DNA from: an uncultured Collinsella sp.
GTDB lineage: Bacteria; Actinomycetota; Coriobacteriia; Coriobacteriales; Coriobacteriaceae
Reading direction: 5' to 3'
Assembly: GCA_902470095.1 (NCBI GenBank)
Contig: CABRFG010000030.1
Coordinates: 1 to 26,217, forward strand
DNA: 26,217 bases
The notes under the pieces were generated by a model. It made no database searches. It had not been told where the DNA came from and saw nothing but the letters and a program-made list of their open reading frames with translations. The position numbers and the translations under genes are program-made. This document shows positions 7,918 to 15,892 of the stretch, one piece after another (position 1 is the stretch's first letter; the number at the start of each line of letters is the position of its first letter).

Positions 7918-8414
7918 TACCACTGACCATTCTGCTGGGCGGCACCCTCGTTGAGCTGCTGACGGCAACGGGTAACGGTGCCGGTCAGGCTCTTGAGGTT
8001 CTCCTCCAGGTGCGTAAAGACCTGCTCTGCGTAGTCCTCGGCAGCATAACGCGTCTCGCGCTCGTACTGCTGGGCACGATCGCGGATGTCGTCGGCCTGC
8101 TGCTGCGCAAGGCGGACGATCTCCTGCTCCCCGGCAATGGTGAGGGCCTGCTGCTGAGCGTCGGCGATGATGGAATCGGCCTGAGCGGCGGCGGAAGCCA
8201 TAAGCTCCTCGCGCTCCTTAAGGATACGGCGGGACTTCTGCCACTCCTCGGGATAGCTCATACGAATCTCGTCGAGGATGTTGAAGAACACGTCGGCGTC
8301 GATGACCTTGAACTGAGCGTTCTTGCCGAAAGGCGGCTTGGCTTCCTCGATCAGCCCTTCGAGCTCATCGACCAAGCTGACGATCCTATCGCCAGGAAAA
8401 TTCTCGCCCGGCAT
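7917..8414 (-). CDS. DivIVA/SepIVA-like coiled-coil protein
   Basis: This 165-residue protein has a short N-terminal region (IVSLVDELEGLIEEAK), then DADVFFNILDEIRMSYPEEW, then a long Ala/Gln/Glu-rich coiled coil from about residue 55 to 150. It has no membrane segment. The N-terminal pattern and the coaD ... yceD-rpmF-rnc-smc-ftsY neighbourhood match my memory of the actinobacterial DivIVA-domain protein SepIVA (mycobacterial Rv2927c), which acts in septation and cell-envelope growth. Assignment therefore rests on motif resemblance and gene order, not on a search. The start at 8414 is chosen because AAAGGAGACCGG precedes it; two upstream in-frame ATGs lack good spacing. Alternatives are a generic coiled-coil or an ATP-synthase b-like annotation. 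Confidence 0.65.
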   Translation of the reverse strand: MPGENFPGDRIVSLVDELEGLIEEAKPPFGKNAQFKVIDADVFFNILDEIRMSYPEEWQKSRRILKEREELMASAAAQADSIIADAQQQALTIAGEQEIVRLAQQQADDIRDRAQQYERETRYAAEDYAEQVFTHLEENLKSLTGTVTRCRQQLNEGAAQQNGQW

Positions 8415-8482
8415 CCGGTCTCCTTTCATAGGTAACATATCATCGTGCTAGTTTACCACATGCCACCAGGCAATAAGAAACG

Positions 8483-8980
8483 TCACGAAAAGCGATGTTT
8501 GAGCGCTTCGACCACGTTGGACGGGACAAACGTCGATACGTCACTGCCGAGCGAGGCGATCTGGCGAACGACCGAGCTCGAGATATAGCCGTACTGCGGC
8601 GCACTCATGACAAAGATGGACTCTAGCTCGCTATCCAAGCGATAATTGAGGTCGGCCTGCTGCAGCTCATACTCAAAGTCGGTCATGGCGCGCAGACCCT
8701 TGACCACGGCCCCCGCTCGCTGCTCACGAGCGAAGTCGACCAAGAGGCCGGTAAAGGGCAGGACCTCGACGCCGTCGATATCACCGAGCGCCTCGCGGGC
8801 CAGCGCCACGCGCTCATCGAGCATAAACGTGGTGCCCACACCGTTTTTACCCTGCGACTCGGCAACAGCGACGATCACGCTGGGAAAGATGCGGCGGGCG
8901 CGGCGGATCACATCGATATGGCCAAACGTGATGGGGTCGAAGGTGCCCGGGACGATCACGCGATTAATAGTGTCACTCAT
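8483..8980 (-). CDS. coaD: Phosphopantetheine adenylyltransferase
   Basis: CoaD transfers AMP from ATP to 4'-phosphopantetheine, the penultimate step of coenzyme A synthesis. CoA in turn supplies the prosthetic group of ACP. The 165-residue protein has the nucleotidyltransferase motif PGTFDPITFGH at 11-21 (T-x-G-H type, His21), KGLRAMTDFEYELQ near 94 and YISSSVVRQIA at 132-142, all standard for CoaD. The ATG at 8980 yields the usual length; a longer open frame runs antisense-free into rsmD but is only overlap. The start overlaps the end of rsmD by 8 nt. rsmD-coaD is a widely conserved pair. Confidence 0.96.
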   Translation of the reverse strand: MSDTINRVIVPGTFDPITFGHIDVIRRARRIFPSVIVAVAESQGKNGVGTTFMLDERVALAREALGDIDGVEVLPFTGLLVDFAREQRAGAVVKGLRAMTDFEYELQQADLNYRLDSELESIFVMSAPQYGYISSSVVRQIASLGSDVSTFVPSNVVEALKHRFS

Positions 8981-9617
8981 GGGCGTCCTCCGGGGATACT
9001 GCCTCGTCATTTTCGTTAGCATCAGTGCCGCCGTCCTTGCTATCGCCGACCCAACGGAGCAGGTCGACCGAGGTAATGCCGTAGCGCTTCTCACGTACAG
9101 TCTCAAAGTCTGCCGGATGCGCGCCCGCATCGGCGGCGGCATGCTCAAACAGGGCGTAAGCGCCAGACGCAAGCAGACCCTGCTGGGCCAGATTCTGCAG
9201 CAGTTCCTCGACCGGCTCGGCACCAAAAGCATAGGGCGGGTCGAGCAGGACCAGATCAAAGGGGCCGCCCGGTACACGACCGCGTGAGGCACTCGTCAGC
9301 ATGTCGCCCGTGACCACGCGCCAACGCGCACGGTCACGGCAGAGCGACTCGATATTCTTGGTAATGAGCCGCGCGGCGTTGCGATCGATCTCAAACGTCG
9401 TGAGCGAGCGGGCCCCACGAGAGAGCATCTCGATACCTAGGGCACCGGAGCCGCCAAAGGCGTCCAGCACACGAACCTCGTCCAGATCGAAGTCGAATGC
9501 CGACATGACCATAGATGCGCACGCCTCGCGCACGCGATCAGTCGTGGGGCGGGTGACATCGCGACCACGGGGCTCCTCGATCTTACGACCGCGCCATTCG
9601 CCGCCGATGATTCTCAT
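8973..9617 (-). CDS. rsmD: 16S rRNA (guanine966-N2)-methyltransferase RsmD
   Basis: RsmD methylates G966 of 16S rRNA in the 30S subunit, using S-adenosylmethionine. The 214-residue protein opens MRIIGGEWRGRKI, has the family block RPTTDRVREA near 23, the SAM-binding loop VLDAFGGSGALGIE at 50-63 and the catalytic DPPY at 126-129. About 25 C-terminal residues (from GDSKDGGTD onward) are acidic, look disordered and exceed the usual family end. They overlap the coaD start region. The gene starts inside the end of recG, with a 4-nt ATGA overlap, so recG, rsmD and coaD look translationally coupled. Confidence 0.94.
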   Translation of the reverse strand: MRIIGGEWRGRKIEEPRGRDVTRPTTDRVREACASMVMSAFDFDLDEVRVLDAFGGSGALGIEMLSRGARSLTTFEIDRNAARLITKNIESLCRDRARWRVVTGDMLTSASRGRVPGGPFDLVLLDPPYAFGAEPVEELLQNLAQQGLLASGAYALFEHAAADAGAHPADFETVREKRYGITSVDLLRWVGDSKDGGTDANENDEAVSPEDAHE

Positions 9618-11791
9618 CCTCCGCTGACCTCCTTAAAGATATGTCGATAACGCATGGCGACCGCCTCGCGCAAGGGACGCGTCGCCACAGAGTCAAGGTT
9701 GCAAGCATACCGCAAGAGCTCGACCGCGTCCAAATGGGCCCATTCGATAAGGTCCTCATCGGCATCCAGGTCCACAAAGCGCAAGGTCACGCCACCGTGC
9801 TGACGGTACCCCAGTATTTCGCCCTCGTGACGCAGACGCAGGTCCATCTGGGCAAGCGTAAAACCATCCGAGGTCTTTTCGAGCGACTGGAGACGGTCTT
9901 GTGCCGCCGAGGCGCCGCCATTGCCCTTGGAGTGCGTCATGACCAGGCACGTGCCCGACACGCTGCCGCGGCCCACGCGACCGCGTAGCTGATGCAGCGC
10001 CGCCAAGCCAAACCGCTCACCGTTCTCGATGACCATGACGGTGGCGTTGGGCACGTCGACGCCCACCTCGACCACCGTAGTCGAGACGAGCACGTCAATC
10101 TCGCCACGCTTGAAGGCGTCGATCACGCGATCCTTCTCCCCCGCTGGCATACGGCCGTGAAGGCGCTCGATGGCAAGACCCGGCAACGCCAGACGCAGGC
10201 GATCGAGCTCGGTCGCCGTATCGTGCAGCGGCACAGGCACGGTCACGCGGCCCTCGTCGTCGCGGGCGATACCGGGCACGTCTTCAAGCTCATCGGCCGA
10301 GTCACTCGGCTCCACGAGCGGGCAAATCACGTAGGCCTGCTGACCCTTTTCATGCGCCTCGCGGATGGCGCCATAGGCGAGGTCGCGGCTCGACTCGGTG
10401 AGCACGCGTGTCGTCACGCCAGCGCCAGGGACGGGCCGATGGCGGATGATACTCGTGTCCAGATCGCCGTAGACCGAAAGCGCCAGCGTACGCGGGATCG
10501 GTGTCGCCGTCATAACGAGCAGGTCCGCACCGGGGCCCTTCGCGCGTAGGGCGTTGCGTTGGCCGACGCCAAACCGGTGCTGCTCGTCGATGACGACAAG
10601 CGACAGATGATTGAACGCAACGTTATCCGAAAGCACCGCGTGGGTTCCAAAGAGGACGTCGAGCTCGCCCGATTCAAGCTGGGCATGGATCTGCTCGCGC
10701 TCTGAGGCCGGCGTGGCACCCGTCAGAAGCGCCCAGGACATGCCCGCCTGCGAGAGCAGAGGGCCGGTCTTATCGGCATATTGGCGCGCCAACACGCCCG
10801 TGGGCGCCATAACGCAGGCCTGCGTACCGCTATCGGCAGCCACAGCCAGAGCGCAGGCGGCAACGGCGGTCTTACCGGTACCGACATCGCCCAGCAGCAG
10901 GCGGTTCATCACGCGCCCACCATCGCACATATCGCGCAGGATATCTTGGAACGCGGTCTCCTGCTCGTCGCTCAGCGAAAACGGCAGGGCTTGCTTAAGC
11001 GCGGCCAGGTGCTCGCCCGCGGTGTGGGCATAGGGAACCACATCGACCAGGCCGCCGACGTTGCGCAGGCGCAGCGCCAGCTGCAGGTAGAGGCACTCCT
11101 CGTAGGCAAGCCGTGCGCGCGCGATATCGCGCTCTGCCATACTCGATGGAAAGTGGATCGAACGCAACGCGCGGGCATTGCTCATGAGCTTCCGCTTTGC
11201 GCGCAGCGGCGCGGGAATCGGATCGAACGGATTGCCGACGACCTCGAGCGCGCCGCTTACGATGCGGCGCATCCACGCCTGGCTCACGCCATCACTCACG
11301 TAATGGACCGGCAGGATGGTGCCCGCAGCACGCCCGTCATCGAGCTTTTCAAAGTGCGGCGAGGCCATCTGCTTAAAACCGTAGGCAAACTCGACCTTGC
11401 CCATCACGGCCAGGCGGTCGCCCTGTTTAAGCTGCTGGGCAATCCAGGGCTGGCGGAAAAAGGCGACCTGCAACACGCCCGTCTCGTCCACCAGCGATAC
11501 CTCGGTCACCTGCATGCGCGGACGCGGCTGCTTTTGGACGATGCGGTCGACCGTGGCGATGATGGTGCACACGGTACCGATGGGCGCCATCTCGATGGAC
11601 CACGAACGGGTAAAGTCGAGGTATCGATGAGGGATATGGAGAAGGAGGTCCCCCACCGTCCTAATTCCCAGACGGCGAAGGGCCTCCTCACGTTTACCCG
11701 AAACATATTTGAGTCGCGCGATATCCTCGTCGAGCGCATTGCTCTGGGCAAAGCGCTCCGAGACGCGCGGCACGGAGCAGAGCTCGGACAT
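9614..11791 (-). CDS. recG: ATP-dependent DNA helicase RecG
   Basis: RecG remodels stalled replication forks and branched DNA. The 725-residue protein has an N-terminal wedge/OB domain (about 60-160), Walker A GDVGTGKT at 301-308, motif II DEQH at 402-405, motif III TATPIPRTLAL at 428-438, motif V TTVVEVGVDVPNA and motif VI QLRGRVGRG. The YRQHGG segment near the C terminus belongs to the RecG wedge-contacting end. I kept the ATG at 11791, 10 nt after the fakA stop. The Shine-Dalgarno there is weak (TAGGCA), and a GTG six codons in is an alternative. The asp23-fakA-recG order resembles Firmicutes yloU-yloV-recG. Confidence 0.96.
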   Translation of the reverse strand: MSELCSVPRVSERFAQSNALDEDIARLKYVSGKREEALRRLGIRTVGDLLLHIPHRYLDFTRSWSIEMAPIGTVCTIIATVDRIVQKQPRPRMQVTEVSLVDETGVLQVAFFRQPWIAQQLKQGDRLAVMGKVEFAYGFKQMASPHFEKLDDGRAAGTILPVHYVSDGVSQAWMRRIVSGALEVVGNPFDPIPAPLRAKRKLMSNARALRSIHFPSSMAERDIARARLAYEECLYLQLALRLRNVGGLVDVVPYAHTAGEHLAALKQALPFSLSDEQETAFQDILRDMCDGGRVMNRLLLGDVGTGKTAVAACALAVAADSGTQACVMAPTGVLARQYADKTGPLLSQAGMSWALLTGATPASEREQIHAQLESGELDVLFGTHAVLSDNVAFNHLSLVVIDEQHRFGVGQRNALRAKGPGADLLVMTATPIPRTLALSVYGDLDTSIIRHRPVPGAGVTTRVLTESSRDLAYGAIREAHEKGQQAYVICPLVEPSDSADELEDVPGIARDDEGRVTVPVPLHDTATELDRLRLALPGLAIERLHGRMPAGEKDRVIDAFKRGEIDVLVSTTVVEVGVDVPNATVMVIENGERFGLAALHQLRGRVGRGSVSGTCLVMTHSKGNGGASAAQDRLQSLEKTSDGFTLAQMDLRLRHEGEILGYRQHGGVTLRFVDLDADEDLIEWAHLDAVELLRYACNLDSVATRPLREAVAMRYRHIFKEVSGG

Positions 11792-11801
11792 GGGCAGATG
11801 C

Positions 11802-13463
11802 CTACTCGATCGAGAAGATCACGGGATAGAGCGGCTGCTCGCCACGATGGGCGTCAATCTCCAAGTCGGGCTGAGCTTCCTCGATGGCGTCGACGATCTC
11901 CTGGAAGGCCTCATCGGACAGCTCCTCGCCGGCCAGAATCGTCAGCGCGTCGCCCTCCTCTTCCTCCTGCATGCGGTTGATGCAGTCGAGCGTGACCTGC
12001 TTCACGTCGGAGCCGACCACGTCGATGGAGCCGGCGATGATACCCATGACGTCACCGGAGTGAATCGGAGAACCGTCAGAGGCACTGGAGTCGCGCACGG
12101 CGCGGGTGACCTCGCCATCGCGGACCTCGCTGATGGCGTCGACCATGGCGGCGACGGCGTCCTCGAGCTCGGAATCGGGCAGGACCGCGAACAGCGCGGA
12201 GAACGCCTGCGGAACGGTCTTGGTGGGAACGACGGCGACCTTCTTGTCGGTGCAGGCAGAGGCTGCGGCCTCGGCAGCCATGCGGATGTTGCCGTTATTG
12301 GGCAGGATGATGACCGAGGTCGCGTTGACCTGGTCCACCGCGCCCAGCAGGTCGGCGGTCGAGGGATTCATAGTCTGGCCACCGGAGACGACCACGTCGA
12401 CGCCAAGGGACTTGAGGATGTCGGCCTCGCCGGAACCGGCGGCAACGGCGACAAAGCCCAGCGCCTTGGCGGGCTCGGCGGCCTTTTCCTGATCCTCGTG
12501 GATCTTGGCGGTACGGTCGTGGGCCTCCATCTCCATGTTGTGGATAAAGACCTCATAGATCTGACCGAGCTGCAGCATGTGCTCGAGCACCAGGTTGGGG
12601 GTGTTGGAGTGCACATGGATCTTGTAGTCGGGATAGGCGCCCACGAGCAGCTCACAGTCGCCCATGGAGCCTAGGAACTTAAGGCACTCGTCCTCGTCAA
12701 ACGGGGCGTCGGCCTTAAACAGGAACTCGTTGCAGTAGCGGAACTCCGAGCCCTCCCAGTCGTCGTTAGCCTCGATCTCAACACGGCCAAGAGCGGCATC
12801 GCGGGCAGAGCCGGCGGAGTCAAACGTAGCGGAGAAATCCTCGACCACGGTGCTGCGACCAAGAGCGGCAGCCACAAAGTTCTCGAGGAAAATGGCAAAT
12901 CCAAAGGCGCCGGAGTCGACCACGCCGTTCTCCTTCAGAACGGGCAGCAGGTCGGGCGTGCGGGCGACGGACTGGTACGCCTCGACGACAATGGCGTCGA
13001 GCGCATCCTCGGCCGAGAACTTCTTCTTCTCGCACTCATCGGCCTTGGTCGAGACATCGCGCAGGACCGTGAGGATCGTGCCCTCGATGGGCTTGCGGAC
13101 AGCCTGGAAGGCGACCTTGACGGCACGACGGAAGGCGAAGGCAATGTTGGCGGACGTAATAGGCTCGTCGGCAGAGACAAGGCCCTCGGCCACGCCGCGC
13201 AGAATCTGCGACGTGATAACGCCAGAGTTACCGCGGGCACCCATCAGGGAGCCGTGGGTGATGGCGCCGGCGATGGCTTCCATGTCGGCGTCGGCAGGAA
13301 GGGCGGAGAGCTCCTTGGTCACCGAGGCAAGCGTGAGCGACATGTTGGTACCGGTGTCGCCGTCGGGTACGGGGAAGACGTTGAGCTTGTTGATCTCCTC
13401 GGCCTTGTCGGAAACGGCAGCCGCAGCGATCGGAAAACAGGTGCGAATGGTCTTTGCAATCAT
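11802..13463 (-). CDS. fakA: Fatty acid kinase catalytic subunit FakA (DAK2-domain, YloV-like)
   Basis: FakA phosphorylates fatty acids held by a FakB partner; the acyl-phosphate can feed the PlsX/PlsY route. The 553-residue protein has the DAK2-type nucleotide-binding motif PVPDGDTGTNM at 32-41 and GARGNSGVITSQIL at 75-88. A middle domain follows, then a C-terminal DegV-like half with HVHSNTPNLVLEHML and VVSGGQTMNPST. The length matches FakA/YloV. No fakB is in the window. The best-spaced Shine-Dalgarno, GGAG, is 12 nt from the ATG, which is long, but no nearer start conserves the N terminus. It follows an asp23-like gene by 27 nt, as yloV follows yloU in Firmicutes. Confidence 0.9.
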   Translation of the reverse strand: MIAKTIRTCFPIAAAAVSDKAEEINKLNVFPVPDGDTGTNMSLTLASVTKELSALPADADMEAIAGAITHGSLMGARGNSGVITSQILRGVAEGLVSADEPITSANIAFAFRRAVKVAFQAVRKPIEGTILTVLRDVSTKADECEKKKFSAEDALDAIVVEAYQSVARTPDLLPVLKENGVVDSGAFGFAIFLENFVAAALGRSTVVEDFSATFDSAGSARDAALGRVEIEANDDWEGSEFRYCNEFLFKADAPFDEDECLKFLGSMGDCELLVGAYPDYKIHVHSNTPNLVLEHMLQLGQIYEVFIHNMEMEAHDRTAKIHEDQEKAAEPAKALGFVAVAAGSGEADILKSLGVDVVVSGGQTMNPSTADLLGAVDQVNATSVIILPNNGNIRMAAEAAASACTDKKVAVVPTKTVPQAFSALFAVLPDSELEDAVAAMVDAISEVRDGEVTRAVRDSSASDGSPIHSGDVMGIIAGSIDVVGSDVKQVTLDCINRMQEEEEGDALTILAGEELSDEAFQEIVDAIEEAQPDLEIDAHRGEQPLYPVIFSIE

Positions 13464-13490
13464 GGGTATTTGAATCTCCGTTTTCGGATG

Positions 13491-13847
13491 CTAGTTCAGA
13501 CGGCTCTTGAGCGCGTCGATATGGATGCCGATCTTAAGGCTGGCGGGATCGATCTGGGCGATCTCCTGCAGGGTGAAGGCAACGGAGCTCGAAAGATTGT
13601 GGCAGACGGACTTCATGTTGACGCCGTTCTCGAGCACGACGTGAAGATCGACCGTAAGGCCGTTCTCGTCGGCGGAGACAAGCACGCCCTTGCGGAGGCG
13701 CTGACCGGCAAGCAGGCGCACGCTCTCGGCGCCCTGGAGCTGCTCAGCCATACCGACAACGCCATAGCACGTCATCGCGGCATAACCGGCAATATCGGCA
13801 ATAACGTCGTTCGAGACGCTCAGGCTGCCGTTAATGGTCTCAGACAC
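13491..13847 (-). CDS. Asp23/Gls24 (YloU) family protein
   Basis: This family of small soluble proteins is linked to the cell envelope and alkaline stress in Gram-positives. The members that precede fakA are often called YloU, and no enzyme activity is known. The 118-residue protein reads SETINGSLSVSNDVIADIAGYAAMTC near its start, then GQRLRKGVLV and a DLHVVLENGVNMKSV strand-rich block, typical of Asp23. The start is GTG at 13847, because GGAG lies 6 nt upstream and the family begins here; a longer frame starting at 13898 lacks a Shine-Dalgarno. A possible -10 (TAGAAT) is at 13905-13910. It is the first gene after the tRNA terminator. Confidence 0.88.
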   Translation of the reverse strand: MSETINGSLSVSNDVIADIAGYAAMTCYGVVGMAEQLQGAESVRLLAGQRLRKGVLVSADENGLTVDLHVVLENGVNMKSVCHNLSSSVAFTLQEIAQIDPASLKIGIHIDALKSRLN

Positions 13848-13904
13848 AAGAATCTCCTTTTCTTGGTGCTCGCGGCACCATGTCGTGGGAGCAATCATTG
13901 CATT

Positions 13905-13910
13905 ATTCTA
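13905..13910 (-). promoter_or_regulatory. Possible promoter -10 for the asp23-fakA-recG gene train
   Basis: The minus strand reads TAGAAT about 58 nt before the GTG start of the asp23-like gene and after the tRNA terminator at 14007-14036. A -35 is not evident at standard spacing. A promoter must lie somewhere in 13848-14006 if that terminator is efficient, and this is the best -10 I see. Confidence 0.35.
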
Positions 13911-14006
13911 CAACGACCGCGCCATGTTGAGGTGGCGGGCCTCGGGATTACATCCTCGACACGAAATGTTGATACGGTAACGTTCGCGAACGGCGATCGC
14001 GGCATG

Positions 14007-14036
14007 AAAAAACCCGCCGCATATGCGACGGGTTTT
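14007..14036 (-). terminator. Intrinsic terminator of the tRNA-Asn transcript
   Basis: The minus strand has an 8-bp GC-rich stem (CCCGTCGC with GCGGCGGG, one G-U pair) with an ATAT loop, followed by six Ts. It is preceded by four As, so the element could act weakly in the other direction too. It begins about 6 nt after the 3' end of the second tRNA to be transcribed. Confidence 0.9.
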
Positions 14037-14042
14037 GTAACC

Positions 14043-14117
14043 TGGCTCCCCGGGTAGGACTCGAACCTACAACAGCGCGGTTAACAGCCGCGTGCTCTAC
14101 CATTGAGCTACCGAGGA
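14043..14117 (-). tRNA. tRNA-Asn (GTT), second in the tandem
   Basis: This 75-nt gene folds as a full cloverleaf. The acceptor stem TCCTCGG pairs with CCGGGGA (one T-G pair), followed by discriminator G and an encoded CCA. The D arm is GCTC/GAGC, the anticodon stem CGCGG/CCGCG, the loop CTGTTAA with anticodon GTT (Asn), and the T arm GTAGG/CCTAC with TTCGAGT. It is identical in sequence to the copy at 14151-14225, 33 nt upstream in transcription. Confidence 0.97.
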
Positions 14118-14150
14118 ATTTAAAGCCCAACAGAAAGGGCCGGAAAATTC

Positions 14151-14225
14151 TGGCTCCCCGGGTAGGACTCGAACCTACAACAGCGCGGTTAACAGCCGCG
14201 TGCTCTACCATTGAGCTACCGAGGA
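14151..14225 (-). tRNA. tRNA-Asn (GTT), first in the tandem
   Basis: It is sequence-identical to the tRNA-Asn at 14043-14117, with the same cloverleaf, GTT anticodon and encoded CCA. It begins about 24 nt after the expected transcription start of the promoter at 14256-14283. Both copies are likely cut from a single dicistronic precursor. Confidence 0.97.
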
Positions 14226-14255
14226 ATAGGTGCGTGCTCTCAAGCAACGAAGTTT

Positions 14256-14283
14256 ATTATACGGACGAATCAGCTTAGGGCAA
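14256..14283 (-). promoter_or_regulatory. Promoter of the tandem tRNA-Asn genes
   Basis: The minus strand has TTGCCC (-35) at 14278-14283, a 16-bp spacer and a perfect TATAAT (-10) at 14256-14261. The expected start is near 14249, about 24 nt before the first tRNA-Asn. This is one of the two best sigma-70-type promoters in the window. Confidence 0.8.
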
Positions 14284-14315
14284 GAACTTTTTTAAGAAAT
14301 TTTCCGACCTAATCA

Positions 14316-14383
14316 TTGGGGACGTTCTTAAACGACTAGTCATTCAAGAACACCCAACGACTAAAGAACGTCCCCAACGACTA
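14316..14383. repeat. REP-like palindrome with partial tandem duplication
   Basis: The core is a long inverted repeat centred on the 8-bp palindrome GACTAGTC (14334-14341). The left arm starts TTGGGGACGTTCTT at 14316. The right arm is a shortened copy, AAGAACACCCAA, ending at 14357. CGACTA follows, then a second, full-length right arm AAGAACGTCCCCAA (14364-14377) and CGACTA again. The right arm plus CGACTA is thus duplicated in tandem (14346-14363 and 14364-14383, 18 and 20 nt). It has no coding potential and sits between the rpoD stem-loop and the tRNA promoter. The architecture fits a REP/BIME-type intergenic repeat, but copy number in the genome cannot be seen here. Confidence 0.7.
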
Positions 14384-14388
14384 CATGA

Positions 14389-14422
14389 AAGCGCCCCCAA
14401 GCGGATGTGCTTGAGGGCGCTT
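14389..14422 (-). terminator. Stem-loop after rpoD, probable terminator
   Basis: The minus strand forms a 14-bp stem (AAGCGCCCTCAAGC with GCTTGGGGGCGCTT, one T-G pair) with a 6-nt loop, starting 14 nt after the rpoD stop. Only three Ts follow (TTTCATG), so termination may be partial, or the hairpin may mainly protect the mRNA 3' end. Confidence 0.7.
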
Positions 14423-14435
14423 CTTGCTTGCGAGG

Positions 14436-15782
<1,347 letters not shown>

Positions 15783-15892
15783 AGATTCTCCCTTCATAGT
15801 CCACAGGACTCATTACTTTAGCACACACATTGACGTCTATACCCAAAATTCAGACTGGATATAGGCGCAAATACGCTGGTTGACCACAACAT

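Noticed and set aside
8415..8482. Promoter or terminator between coaD and the DivIVA-like gene
   Set aside because: Only a 4-bp stem without T-run and a TAAACT hexamer without a proper -35 are seen.
14042..14227. Repeat unit of about 77 nt occurring twice with a short spacer, considered as a CRISPR or other direct repeat
   Set aside because: Each unit is a complete tRNA-Asn cloverleaf; there are only two copies and the spacer is not of CRISPR type.
13948..14247. A 99-codon minus-strand frame across the tRNA region
   Set aside because: It runs through both tRNA-Asn genes; its internal protein repeat is simply the duplicated tRNA sequence.
15783..15892. A promoter for rpoD in the dnaG-rpoD gap
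   Set aside because: TATAGA (15836-15841) and TAAAGT-like hexamers occur, but none has a matching -35 at 16-18 bp, so I do not call a promoter.
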